A stretch of DNA of 64,000 nucleotides from Brachycybe producta. Its lineage: Eukaryota; Arthropoda; Diplopoda; Playtdesmida; Andrognathidae. Positions 38,110-49,404 of this stretch are shown in pieces. The notes beneath the pieces were generated by a model. That model did no database searches and had not been told where the DNA came from. It was given only the letters and a program-made list of their open reading frames with translations. Numbering within the stretch: position 1 is the first letter of the stretch; each line of letters starts with the position of its first letter. The stretch covers positions 1,998,001 through 2,062,000 of the forward strand of contig JAUPFP010000004.1 in NCBI GenBank assembly GCA_036925085.1. The letters are read 5' to 3'. A program made the translations under genes and the position numbers.

Positions 38110-38889
38110 AGTGTGTTTATATTTGATCATGGATTATTATCAGATTAATTACTACAATTATCTAACTGATGTAAGGGTACGGATGCTGAAATTAGGTATA
38201 ATATACACTGAGAGGCTAAATCCCTCACTTTATTTCTATATCTTGTCATTTTTCTTTATTGCAAATTGCATCTAATTGAAATGAAATCAATTGATTTCCG
38301 TCTTGAGCAATATGCGAATTATTTGGATTTGATTTTTAGCAAAGATTTATCTTTTTAAATATATATATATTTTTTATTCTTATTTAAATTTATGTTTTTC
38401 TTCTTTTTTTTTAAAGAAAATGCATAAGACATGATTTGCATAACTGTTCTGAATAATAATAATAATAATAAGAATACGAAGCTCAGAGTCGCCTTGTTTT
38501 TCAAAGTGGCTTCTTTTGTCATTTTCACTATTAGCTAATTATCAAATTCATGGTTTGTTGCTTCCAAGATGAGCTGTCTCAATTCGTTTCTTGACTCATT
38601 ATTTTGCAAACACTCATGCAAATAAGACTGGCCCACTACCATCATCATCATCCAATAGACCTCTTGTAAATATATATTAACAAACAGTTTTATTTTAAGT
38701 CTTTTGAGACACATTTTTTTCTTCTTCTTTCATTCTCATGATTCTTGTTAAAATATTTTTGGTCCTAGAAAAGTAAACAAGGTCTAAGCTTATTATTAAG
38801 TTTAAGATTCATTGTTAATTATAATTGTATGTTCTAAGTTTAAAATTTGTGGCTTGTTTTCAAGTGCTATATATGTATATTATATGTGT
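32991..38889. other. No gene seen
   Basis: AT-rich. Contains a faint family A relative (33165-33360), GT/GA and ATT runs (33800-33930), a G and GGA block (34690-34760), pyrimidine-rich DNA (34960-35360) and the GT/TA runs. Frames here are simple-sequence translations. Confidence 0.55.
37422..37630. repeat. (GT)n and (TA)n microsatellites
   Basis: GT run at 37422-37448 and TA run at 37592-37630, with unique sequence between. Confidence 0.95.
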
Positions 38890-39075
38890 TTGTTGGCTGC
38901 ATGTTGAGTCGTCGTCGTTGTTGTTGTTGTCGACGACGTTGATGATCAGCTTTGCGTGTAACTGGCGTTCGTCGGCGTCCATGCTTGCACCAACGCTCTG
39001 CTGCACTTGGAGGCCAAATCAGGCTTCGATGCGTTGCATTGATGCTCTTTTGCACGCATCAACGTGCTGCCACTT
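38890..39075. promoter_or_regulatory. CpG-dense island upstream of Pax2/5/8
   Basis: About 16 CpG in roughly 180 bp (GTCGTCGTCG, CGACGACG, GTTCGTCGGCG, TCGATGCG), where the neighbourhood has almost none. ACGTTGATG and CATCAACGT form an inverted pair across it. It could be a promoter, a 5' exon or an unmethylated regulatory site, 3.6 kb before the micro-exon. No strand or product can be assigned. Confidence 0.4.
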
Positions 39076-39646
39076 TTCTCATAGGTCTTAGCACATTTCT
39101 AGAGTACAATATGCACACGTAGACACAAAGAAGTCAAATGAAGTTCTTCTTGCCTAACTATTTAGACCTATATAAGTCTAAATTATGTCTGTGTATCTTT
39201 TTTAATCATGCAATATACTTAGCTTAACAAGCTGTTGCTCTAATGTCAACAACAAACACAATTAGGTTAAACAGGTTTTAAAAGTAACTAACTTAAAAAT
39301 ATTCAAATTATTTTAAGATACTTGGAGAGTCATGGACTAGATTATAATATTTTTTAAAATAAACGATTTATGGCAGCTTGAAAATGACAAACTGTAGCAT
39401 TTTTCACTTCCAATTGAGTGGATAAATGTAAAATTAGGTTTATTTTTTTTTTATCTCAAAATGCTTGTCAAAATTTGCAATCAGAAAATTGTTTATTTTT
39501 TACAGATATATGTATTCAATTTGTTTACTCTTCTAGTTGCTAACAAATTTTTAATTTTTTTTTTCTACACAAGAAGTGGTAGTATTTCTAGTATGGTATT
39601 AAAGTCTTAAAAATGAACTTTACTTAAGAAAAGGGCCTCCTAATAC

Positions 39647-39760
39647 CCTGTTTCCATTAGGGCAAAAATAATAGGTGAAAGTGAATTTGGATCAGGTTTA
39701 AAAAAATTGTTTAAATGAAAATTCATTTTCACCTTCTATTTTGACCAAACGGAAACAAGC
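39647..39760. mobile_element. Small MITE with about 40-bp inverted ends
   Basis: CCTGTTTCCATTAGGGCAAA with AGGTGAAAGTGAATTT on the left faces ATTCATTTTCACCTTCT with TTGACCAAACGGAAACAAG on the right. The element is 114 bp, nearly all of it stem. Only one copy was seen. Confidence 0.72.
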
Positions 39761-40455
39761 CATTTGTGAGAAATCCAATTTATTACTACACTGATGATGG
39801 TGTATTTAAGAATGATGATCATCATTTGCTCATCTGCTGTCAAATTTCAGCTCAATTTTCGTTTCCTTGACTGATTCTTGCCTTTAGGCTACATTTAAGC
39901 TTAAAAGTAGAGTCTACAACTTGTAGTAGTTCTACAATAGATCTATCATTGAAGTTGAGACGTGAAACAAGGCACACATAACAAGACCTTATTTCGTGAT
40001 ATATCTATAGTGTTGGTCATCGAAGCGGGACCACTAGTAAAAGTACATCCCACCCACCCAACACACACACTTTTCATTTCTAAAAATCCCTTTTTGGTGA
40101 CGTCTAAATGTGTGTATGTTGTATTGCTTGAGTTGTTGGTGTGTCCCTCCTGAGTGTTCTTTTCGCTCAGGTAACCATGCGAGTGACTGGAGTTGGCACC
40201 TGTGACGATTGCGGCCATTACACGGCTACCTGCATCTTGACTTCCGCACTTGAGACATGGAGAAAGAAAGAGAGAAGAAAAATCTCTTGTATACAGTTTC
40301 TATATAATAAATACCCTATCTTAAGATGGGTGAGAAAATATCATTGGAGTTAACATTTTATGCCTCCACCTGTATATATACACTACAGTATATAGTGATT
40401 ACGAGTGCATTCACTGTATCGTCTCGAAATACACACCTATTCTGTTCTATTATAA

Positions 40456-40567
<112 letters not shown>

Positions 40568-41152
40568 TTTACTATGACTATAGTTAGAATTGCGTGACCA
40601 AATCAACACCATTTTACCCCCCACACACACACACACATACACACTCTAAATCCCCCTTCCCCCCACCCTTCTATTTTTTTTTTTGAATACAGCATCCTCA
40701 AGTATCTTGAAAAATATAACACCCAAAATAAAATTGTAAACATTGATGACAGCGTTAATAGGAAATCCATTTTGCATGACATAATGTGTGCGCACGAGTG
40801 TATCGTCATCAACATCATTATTATATCAGTATCACTATCACATATAGTAATCATTGTCTTGTAAAACATTTTTTTTTCAATCATATAATAGGCTAGACAG
40901 GTATTTGGATCAATCACCTGTGTAACTTATTAGAATTAAATCTATTGTTAAAAAAATGGATGTTTGTGATGATGCTAATCATTGGTGATTTAGCAGTTAA
41001 AAGATCCGAATATAAATTCTAAACTAGCACTAAAAATGCAGCTAAATTTGTTCTAAGAAATCTTTCTAGCGGAAATAACTGTCGCTTTGATGACCGAATT
41101 TTGCACTAGAACCTTGCCCCTAAGATTGCCACCTCTAGAGGTTGATAATTAT

Positions 41153-41469
41153 TAGGGTTCGGGTTTGTATGCTGCAATATCGAGCAAATTCAATTTGTGG
41201 CGCAAGTGCCAATTGTCAAGTAATTATCATCATTAGAGCAACTGCAATCATGCTTTTTCTAATCAAAAAGGCTGGTTAGAGGCTAGATGTCTGCGTACTA
41301 TTAGGTGCGAACTAGAATGGTAGCAGCTAACCAGTGTTTTTGATTGAAAGAAAAAAACCAATTGTTGGTTGATCGAAACGGGATTGTTACTTCACAATTG
41401 GATCTTGGACCACAGATTGAGAAACAATTGCTTGATGGATAGATCGATTGCATAAAAATCTGTGCCCTA
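41153..41469. mobile_element. Family B hAT-like MITE, copy B5
   Basis: Starts TAGGGTTCGGGTTTGTATGC and ends CATAAAAATCTGTGCCCTA. The flanks ATAATTAT (41145) and CTAATTAT (41470) agree at 7 of 8. It lies 1.2 kb before the Pax micro-exon. Confidence 0.86.
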
Positions 41470-41999
41470 CTAATTATGTTCCACCGTTTTTATACAGAGA
41501 TCAAAAGACACTCAGCCAATTATCTAAAAATTGTGTTCGAATGTCTACTCAAGGCACTAAAAGTTGCAAATATTTATTTCATCTAGAAATCTCAGTGAGT
41601 CAGGTTTTAGTTTTCTGGATACCTATATTTTCTACTAAATGTATGCTACATATATAGTTGAGGATGTAGTGGGCCTTTAAATGTCTGAAATTCGTTTTTT
41701 TTTTTTAAATTTGCATGTCTACAATGCCTGCAATGTGCATGTGCCTTCATGTTTTTTCTTGTGTGTTTTTAGTGTCTTTTCAAATCAGCCTCATTGCCTT
41801 TTTGTCTGATGGTACAGACTTAGTAGGCTATATAGTGGTGTTTTTGTGTTTACTGACATTATCTGTATGTCTGTGTGTTTGTGTGTGTGCGTGTGCGTGT
41901 GTGTGTGTGTGATTTGTAACATTGCATGTTAGAATGCTATTTCTTACAAGTTTAGTCTCGACTAAACCAATCTAGACTATTTACATGTTCAATTTTTAC

Positions 42000-42260
42000 T
42001 CGTTACTCGCTTTTATTTAACTTCATAATTTGTTTGTTTGTCCACTGATACCTTCTGAAAAATTTGAAATAAATTCACACTACACGGGGATTGAGAACTT
42101 ATGACCAACATTACCAAGGGCTGAGAGCCTGAGACACTAACCACTACACCAAGACAAGAACAGATTATATTTTGTTCTTTTTTTACTTTTTAGACCTTTT
42201 TTATTATAAAAGCGAAGTATCACAAAAACATGTTTTTTGTTTAATTTTCTTGTTTTAAAT
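42000..42260 (-). mobile_element. tRNA-like repeat (SINE-like), copy 2
   Basis: On the minus strand, 42152-42083 reads CTTGGTGTAGTGGTTAGTG, CAGGCTCTCAGCC and GTTCTCAATCCCC. It is flanked by the same TTTTCTTGT and TTTATAAAAG-type words as copy 1. It lies about 380 bp before the Pax micro-exon. The tRNA fold is too worn to call a working tRNA. Confidence 0.75.
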
Positions 42261-42640
42261 TATTATTATAAAAACAATTCAATTCTATAAGTTTTTTTTA
42301 GGATTTTAATTGCAGTTCCGTGACTTGAACATATATAATTTGATTTTATATTATGTATACTACAAAATAAGTGTTGATATAACCAAATAAATGCCAGTTG
42401 TGAAAATATTATTTTATACCTGTTTTATTTGAAACTGTGTTTTTTGTGTGCTTTAAAATCGTTTTTTTTATATATATTTTTTATGATAAAAAATGAAATA
42501 TAATTCTTAAATATATAACGATCAATGAACTGTATCTGTTTTGTTATAAATATGTTTTTTGTTTTTTGTTTTCTTTCTGAAAAACTGTATGCATTAATTT
42601 GAGATAATAGCCTCTAAGCTCCTCCCTTTTCGAATTGCAG

Positions 42641-42679
42641 GGGCGCATTTCCTGTCCAGTGTTGCTGACCAACAATCAT
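42641..42679 (+). CDS. Pax2/5/8: Candidate 39-nt micro-exon of Pax2/5/8, just before the paired-box exon
   Basis: A pyrimidine-rich acceptor (tract about 42611-42640, ending TTGCAG) and a strong donor (GTAAGT at 42680) enclose 39 nt. Read in phase 1 the exon gives (x)-AHFLSSVADQQS and ends with one base, T. That T joins the GT opening the exon at 43812 to make Cys, followed by HGGVNQ, so the frame runs straight into the paired domain. The exon begins with GG, so the upstream intron would also be phase 1 and the exon can be skipped or included without a frameshift. Vertebrate Pax2/5/8 genes have a short first coding exon at this place, also split after the first base of a codon. No in-frame ATG occurs here: the frame is open back only to about 42598, so a start exon must lie further upstream. 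Cys before HGG is unusual (Gly is typical), which is the main doubt. Confidence 0.62.
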
Positions 42680-43811
42680 GTAAGTTGACGAAGATGATGA
42701 AGAAGAAAAAAATAACTTTCTCGGAACGATTGGGAAGCTGCTTTGCATATCTAAACTAATTAACTGCATGTCGTTTTAATTATTAATCGGGATCTTTTTT
42801 TTTAATTTGTTTTTTTAACAATTTCTTGTTAATTAACACATTTTTCTTTTTAACTTGGGAAATTGATAAATTGTGGTTTTATTTCACGACCCAAATTGAA
42901 TTAAGATGTTTGAAATTAGAATAAAAGCAGAAAGAAATCTTTTTTGAATCCATCTGTTATTTAGAACGTTTACATTTGTATACTTGGGGCCTATTTATAA
43001 TAGACTTTTTTTTTTTGGAAAAACTCAAATTCACACAATTTGTGTAATTTAAAGAGGAAAAAAAGATATGGTCAACATTGCAATCAATACAAAATACAGT
43101 TCATTATATATATTGAACTGAATCAATTGTGTTTTGTTTGTTTGGTATTAAGAGGAGAGAAGGGGCTCTTTTCTATACATGGATTTTTCTATCAAGGGAC
43201 CTAAATATAAATGAGCTTTATTGAGATATGTTGCACATGAGGGGAAATAAAAGATAAACCTATACTTAAATGGACATCTTAATTAAATTGGCTTCAAAGT
43301 AGGATTCATGATTTGGACCATGACAGCCATTTCAACTACCCTTTGTTCACTTTTGGGTCTTTTCATTTGGGTTGGGTCCTTTGTGTTTTCTATATATAAA
43401 TATATATGTAGGACCAAAATGCAGTTGTCATTGCATTGGAGATTTTTCTGAATGTCCATATGTTTGAAAAACCCTCTTCTCCTCCTTCACATCCCTGCTG
43501 TTCATTTAAAATAACCTCCTCCCACCCTCAGTAATGTTTTGGTGTAGGGTTCTAATGTTAGATATACTGGAGACACAAAAGGGGTAAATTACATTCTTTA
43601 TAAATTGTCTATTTAATTTTCAAAGTAAAATAAATGTATTATATTTTAGATAATATTCTTTATTAATTTTAATGGATGCAACTTTTTTTTTTATTATCGA
43701 TTTGGTTATTTAAATCAGCAGCTAACATTTATTAATTTGCATGTTAGGCTATTGTTTTTTTATATAAATATTGTAATTAATTTCTTATTGATTTTTTTGT
43801 TTTGTTTGTAG
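42680..43811 (+). other. Intron between micro-exon and first paired-box exon (1.13 kb)
   Basis: The intron runs from GTAAGT to TTTGTAG and holds no recognised transposon. At 43220-43560 the sequence is more complex than its surroundings and contains AT-rich homeobox-type (CTTAATTAAAT), GATA-type (AGATAA) and Sox/TCF-type (CTTTGTTC) words, so it is a plausible enhancer. That is inference from motif words only. Confidence 0.6.
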
Positions 43812-43977
43812 GTCATGGCGGGGTCAATCAATTGGGCGGTGTTTTTGTGAACGGACGACCTCTGCCGGACATTGTCCGGCAGCGGATCGTTGAATTGGCT
43901 CACAATGGAGTTCGACCGTGTGATATCAGTCGGCAGCTCCGTGTTTCTCATGGTTGTGTCTCAAAAATTTTGGGCAG
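43812..43977 (+). CDS. Pax2/5/8: Pax2/5/8 paired-domain exon 1: PAI subdomain
   Basis: This exon encodes the N-terminal half of the paired domain, from HGGVNQLGG through [16 protein letters not shown] and [15 protein letters not shown] to [12 protein letters not shown]. It covers the beta-hairpin and the first helix-turn-helix, which bind DNA through minor- and major-groove contacts. The key recognition residues read Q-L-R-V-S-H, that is Gln42, Arg44 and His47, the combination known for Pax2/5/8; Pax6 has Ile, Gln and Asn there. The acceptor is TTTGTAG and the donor CAG/GTAAAG. The length is 166 bp, which I recall as the length of the matching vertebrate PAX2/PAX5 exon, with the same phases (1 at entry, 2 at exit). 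The exit splits an Arg codon that is completed at 48860. No stop or frameshift is seen. The product acts in the nucleus as a sequence-specific transcription factor; animal Pax2/5/8 genes work in sensory, neural and excretory development. Confidence 0.97.
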
Positions 43978-44044
43978 GTAAAGACACTTCATTGCTATAG
44001 AGCAATTATCACATTTATGTTTTTTTTCCCTAACCGAAATGACT

Positions 44045-44165
44045 CGTTAGAGACTTGAATTCTCTAGTTGACCGGTACGGGTGACTATTGACTAGAAAAT
44101 TCTAGCCTCTAACTAATCTTTTGGTTTAAAAAAAATGCAGAATTGTGCTAATTATTGCCATCATG
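44045..44165. mobile_element. Family B fragment
   Basis: GACTCGTTAGAGACTTGAAT faces TCTAGCCTCTAACTAATC, then ATTATTGCCATCAT. These are the inner arm words of family B without the termini. Confidence 0.55.
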
Positions 44166-44410
44166 AAAATAATTTTGTTTTCTGTTTATACTTCTTATAT
44201 TAAATTCAATTAGTTGTTGGTATAAATCTCTTTGTACTGACTAATTGCTTATGATCATGCACACAACAAAACATACACAAACTATGATGCAATTAGGTAA
44301 TGGTACTGTTAAATCTGACGCCTGTAAATAAATAATTCATCTCTAGGAGATACCTTTTTTTTCAAAATGGCTGCCAACTCAACATATTTTTTGTCAAACT
44401 ATAGCACTAT

Positions 44411-44767
44411 GAATGACAAGCTCTGATTATTTTGCTATTTTCAGGAGCGACGCGGAGAGGAAATTGAAAGCGTGTTAGAAACTAGAACGGTAGCTGAATC
44501 ACTTAAGAATTATTTCATGTTGATATTTTTTCAAAATAAACTTCTTATAGACCAAAAAATTAAGAAATATTGTCTGCTTAGAATTTAATCATTTTAAAAT
44601 TGTCAGAAAAAGCTTATTTTAAAAGATATCAACATCAAAATATTGATATGTGATTGAGCTAGCCTTCTAGTTTCTAAAATACTTTCAAGTTTTTTTTTTA
44701 AATTTTGCTCTTGAAAGACAGAATAACTAGAGTTTGAAGGGCGTTTACATTTGAAAACTAGCGTTAA
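44411..44767. mobile_element. Family A foldback MITE, copy A7, inside the Pax intron
   Basis: The left arm is TTTTCAGGAGCGACGCG and AGAACGGTAGCTGAATCA; the right arm is TGTGATTGAGCTAGCCTTC, ending GGGCGTTTACATTTGAAAAC and TTAA at 44764. The left end is truncated or diverged. It shares subfamily changes (GTGTTAGAAACTAGAACGG) with copy A8 in the same intron. Confidence 0.8.
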
Positions 44768-47700
44768 GAAACCCGTATTTTTTTATCTCAAATAGTGAAT
44801 TCAAAATAGCAACCCATGCAGCAACATAATAGGTCCTTATATATACAGTATATACTGAGGAAAAATTTCGCCTTATGAATGTTACATGGACGCTACCGTC
44901 ATCATCCATGAGGGAATTTGAATCCATTTCTATGTTTTATGTTTAGACCAATGGCAATGTCGGTATACTCGGATGGATATACAATAGTAAATTCTTGTGT
45001 TTTCAACCTGATCAATATGATCATCATCATCATGTATCTAAATTCTGTTTCTCTTATGCATTCGAGTGTTTAAATGAAGTTATTTTGATTTGCATCCTTT
45101 TCTGGCCACTTTATTTTCTAGCGTATTTTGTGCATGACGCACAAAAAAAAACCTTCGACACATTTTCTTCCAAATAAAATGGATTTTTGCATTGCATACG
45201 AATTTTCTAAATAATGAAATTAAGAGAGCTCTACAGTATGTATAATATATACACAAGAGAGCAAACAAAAAAGGAAAATGGAGGCTATTTTTTTGGCTAA
45301 AGTAAACATCTTTTTTTGATATTTTCTACATGAATTTTTAATATAAATTTTTGGTATTTTCTTTAGATCGTCTTAACTTTTTTTTTTGTTCTTGTGGTGT
45401 GGGTTCTTTATAGGATTTTTTTACGGTTTTGTTTTAAATTTCTATATTGAACAACACTTAATATATTGCAATTATATAATATGGCCGTTTGTTTTGTGGT
45501 TTTTTTTTCGTTGACAAATTGTTCAGTCATATATTACTCTTGCATTTTTTTTCTAGACCTCTAACCCTCAAATTGGATTTATTCTTTTTGATCTTATGTT
45601 TCAAACCGCAATTCCATCCTCATTCCTATTTTTTTTAAAGTAAAATTCCATCATTTTACATAGTTTTCGGCCATCTTGAAACCATGTGTTATGATTCAAA
45701 ATATCTTTTTAAAGATGCTGGGTAAAATTTAAAGTCCTGTCTTCAATAACATACAGTATATATTAAATGACCACTTGCCTTCATTTTGCTTTGGACATAG
45801 TAACTAAATGCAATATAAATTAAATTTTGGGCTTTGTGTAGTGAGGCTATATTTTATGAACTGTTTTCTTCTAATAAGTTCTTCAAAATATAAAACAATT
45901 TTTAGTAAAAGGCAAAAAAAGTAAACTAAAATAACATATTTATATAAGTTTTTTTTTGCTGGTATTTCGGCCCTTCAGAGCAAATAATTTAATCAAAATT
46001 ATTAGTCTTAATTTAAGAGGTTATACGTCACAAATTGAAATTTTTAGTGCACTGGTCAATAAACCAGTAAGTCAGCAAATAATAAAATTATGGTAATAAT
46101 AAAATGGATAAAAGATTTATTGTTATTAAATGGCATCAACATTTATATTTCTAAAGTTGGTGGTAAGAGAACTGGGTGCACAATATGAAAAGAAAAATGA
46201 TGAGAACTATCAAATTGGACATTACATGGATTTGACAACTATCGATAGTGTTTGAGAGAGAGGGTTTGGATTGTCTTCAATGCAATCGACCGTTTCTGAT
46301 AATTACGAGGCAATGCAATCTGACAAGTGCATTATCTGTGAATGGCTGCTGCCTCAAATAAAACAGGGTTTAAATCTATATGTATTGAAGCCAATTTTCT
46401 TCCAACCACATCAGTGGATATTTCAGATTCGTCACGGTTTTTATATTGGCTTATTGTCAAAAATATATAGAAGGGATAGTCTAGATCTTATATCTCAAAA
46501 ACCCGCCAATTTATATTATTAGATGTATTTTAGGATTATTCTGGTGGTGGGGTGGTGGGTCTTTGAATGTTTCTCATGCCACAGTTTATCTAAAAAAAAT
46601 CTTTTCACATTTTCTATTTTTTGATATTTTTATGAAATAATGAAGAAACGTAAATTATGTAATTACATGTGTACATTGCACACAAAAGTTATAAATTCTT
46701 CATCTCTACGCCCTTCTAGTTATTGTTTTAGTTAGGTTTTTTATGGATTGTTTGTAGTTTTTTTTTTCTAAAATATAAAAGCAGTGCATCAAATCTAACT
46801 TTGTGCTTTAGGACTATATATACATTATGCCCTATAGAAATCCTAATTATGAATAAAAAATAAACTAATTATTTTCAGCCTTATTTGCTGTATGTGAGGG
46901 CGAAGGGAAGATAATACAGTATATAGTGTTGACTGTTTGGTGTTTGTTGGTGAGAGAGAGAGAGAGAGGAGTAAGGGAAATTTAATGGACACTATACGTT
47001 GAAAAGTCCTGATCTAATATATTAATAATAGGTTTGCATGTTTGTTGCTATAATTTTGGTCGTTATTTCTAACGCTTGGTGTGAGTCCTCCACACTCTCT
47101 ACCAAAGTGTATGGTGAAATGGAGAAATCACATATAGTGAAATAAGCCATGCATATCCCTTATGGACATAATACCAGTGTGTCCAGTTCAGAAGTGACCG
47201 GGGTCCCACCTCAAAATTAAACAACATTTGGTGGAGCTTATTTGTCACAAATATAGTTTATTTGCTTAGACACACACACATGAACATAGAAACTAACTGA
47301 AATTTTAGATTCATTGTGCCATATCAAGAGCTACCTAATTTCATTATTATCTGACAAAAAATATATCTAATTAAAGCTCTAAAAAAGGGACTGAAAGAAA
47401 AACATAAATTATACTACATAGCTAAAAAAAACTTTTACAAGCGTAAAAGAATATGCGTTTAATATTTTTTAATAAATTAAATTATTAGTATGCTTAGTCA
47501 AAAAAAATTATTCCTTTTTTATTAGGTCTTATTTGAAGATTTAGTTTTCTTGTATTTTGTAAACGAGGCGGATCAACCTCATTAGTAGAAAAGTAGAAAA
47601 CTGCGATTTCCAAGTGTCATTTAATATTTTTTTTTGTATAAGAATACAAGATAGTTATTGGCTTAATTTCATAATATAAGAAAGCTTCTTAGTAATATGG

Positions 47701-48579
47701 CTAATTATATAAGAAACCCATGTTTTTGCTTGTTAATCGAGCAACAGAATGGATGTCAAATAAAGACAAGGTGCTTTTTGGATTGCATGAATTGGTTGGT
47801 TGTTGCATGAATATACAGTAGGCCTATATACTGTAAGCATATATATATATATATATATATATATTCTGTCTCAACGGAAGTCGTTGCCAAGGCTACCAAG
47901 AGGTCACATGATCTTGAAGATGTTGTTGCTACTATGTTTTTTTGTCAGCATACATGATGATGTGAGGATTGGATTTCTTAGTCCTTACAGCTCTTTGTCT
48001 ATTTCTTTTTACTGGTGCTTTACCAGACTCATAAGAATGTCTTTAGCAATGCCGCCACTTGAAGACTTTTTTAAGTTCCAACAAGGAAAAAAAAATGTGA
48101 AGAAAAAAAATGACATGGGGACAGACCACAACAACGAATCCTTTGAAAAAAAATTTTCACTACTACATTTATGTAGAATGTTGTGCAATAATATATTATA
48201 GCCTCTATGTGTCTGCTTGCTTTGGTCGAAGTCGGGTCTTTTGCAATTTTCATTTTAGTCAATTGGCCTTCTTTTTAAGTTTGTCTGGTTTCTTAATGTG
48301 GCTGCAGTTTTTTTTGAAGGAGGTGGGGTTGAGTTGTCTTGATGCAAAAGCGCCGGTTTCTAATAAAATAGGAATGCATTTTTGTAGCTGACAAAATATG
48401 TACAAGCTTAGAACACATTGAGCCATATGCATTTTTGTTTAAAAAAAGGGAAATAAAAATCTACAAAAAATATAAATATACAAGAAAAATTGGGGCACAC
48501 AAGTTGAAAAAATCTGTCGCATGGCTGATTACATTTGTCGCACTTTTCAAATGTCAAATTCAATTACAGGAAATAGTGT

Positions 48580-48829
48580 TTAGTATATTAAAATTAACAT
48601 TGTTTCAGGAGCAACACTAAGGAGAAATTGAAAGTGTGTTAGAAACTAGAACGGTAACTGAATGACTTAATAGTATTTTCATGTTGATATCTTTCAAATT
48701 GACATAATAAGCTTATTTTAAAAGATATCAACATCAAAATGATTTTAAGTAATTGATCTACAATTCTTGTTTCTAAAACACAAAGTTTTTTTTCTTGAGG
48801 GTGAGGTTTACATTTTAAAACCATTTTAA
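48580..48829. mobile_element. Family A foldback MITE, copy A8, abutting a Pax splice acceptor
   Basis: GTTTCAGGAGCAACACTAAG, AGAACGGTAACTGAATGAC and an inverted right arm with AAGTAATTGATCTACAATTC; it ends TTTTAAAACCATTTTAA (TTAA at 48826). The acceptor AG for the RED exon is at 48858-48859, so only about 29 bp separate transposon and exon. Confidence 0.8.
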
Positions 48830-48859
48830 CATATTTTCTTTTTATTTGCATTTCTCTAG

Positions 48860-49057
48860 GTATTATGAGACTGGGTCAATACGACCAGGTGTCATTGGAG
48901 GCAGTAAACCTAAAGTTGCAACTCCGAAAGTAGTGGATGCAATTGCAAATTATAAGAAACAAAATCCGACCATGTTTGCCTGGGAAATCAGAGACCGGTT
49001 ATTGGCGGATGCTATCTGTGATCAGGACAATATTCCTAGTGTTAGCTCTATCAATAG
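48860..49057 (+). CDS. Pax2/5/8: Pax2/5/8 paired-domain exon 2: linker and RED subdomain
   Basis: The exon begins by completing the Arg codon, then reads [18 protein letters not shown] (end of PAI and the linker). The C-terminal RED helix-turn-helix follows: [33 protein letters not shown] and [14 protein letters not shown]. These are hallmark motifs of all Pax paired domains, and the GVIGGSKPK linker fits Pax2/5/8. The acceptor is TTTCTCTAG and the donor AG/GTGAGT, close to consensus. The exon is 198 bp, matching the vertebrate counterpart as I recall it, and exits in phase 2. A palindromic family A transposon ends only about 29 bp upstream of the acceptor. The reading frame is intact and the residues that make the fold are conserved, so the gene looks functional. 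Confidence 0.97.
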
Positions 49058-49404
49058 GTGAGTAATTTTAAAGTTTTTGGTTTGCTTGTAAAAAAAAATA
49101 ACTCCCAAGCTTTCAAACTATTTCAAATGTTTCCATGTCATCGCAGTTTTCTTCAGTGAAGTTGCCAGATTTTTTTCTCTCTCTAGTAAATAACAGCTGT
49201 TTTCATAAATTTAGCAATGAAAAACGTTGATGTAGGCTACAGATAGGCCCTTATTAACTGTTCCTTTTGGAAGATTCCTTCATTATGGTGGCACTGCATA
49301 AAAAATGCCTTAATTTAGAGTTTTCATTTTTAAATCTGTTCTAAAGCTTTTTAAAAGCTTCTTCTAAAGCTTTTTTAGTCTTTCAGGGATGCTGCAATGG
49401 GTTT

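Larger units (their letters stand above)
43978..48859 (+). other. Intron splitting the paired domain (4.9 kb)
   Basis: The intron runs from GTAAAG to CTCTAG. It contains a family B fragment (44045-44165), two family A palindromes (44411-44767 and 48580-48829) and an (AT)n run at 47839-47864. Non-repetitive complex blocks lie at 46230-46520, 46970-47200 and 47870-48060; the last has an RFX X-box-like GTTGCCAAGGCTAC near 47883. The 83-codon ORF at 46271-46522 has no recognisable domain, and I do not call it a gene. The rest is AT-rich filler. Confidence 0.8.

Noticed and set aside
42083-42152. A functional tRNA gene on the minus strand
   Set aside because: Internal promoter-like boxes are present, but the acceptor and T stems do not pair convincingly and a second diverged copy exists, so it is a tRNA-derived repeat.
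46271-46522. 83-codon ORF as a nested gene
   Set aside because: No domain, no start context or splice evidence; better explained as chance in a non-repetitive intron block.
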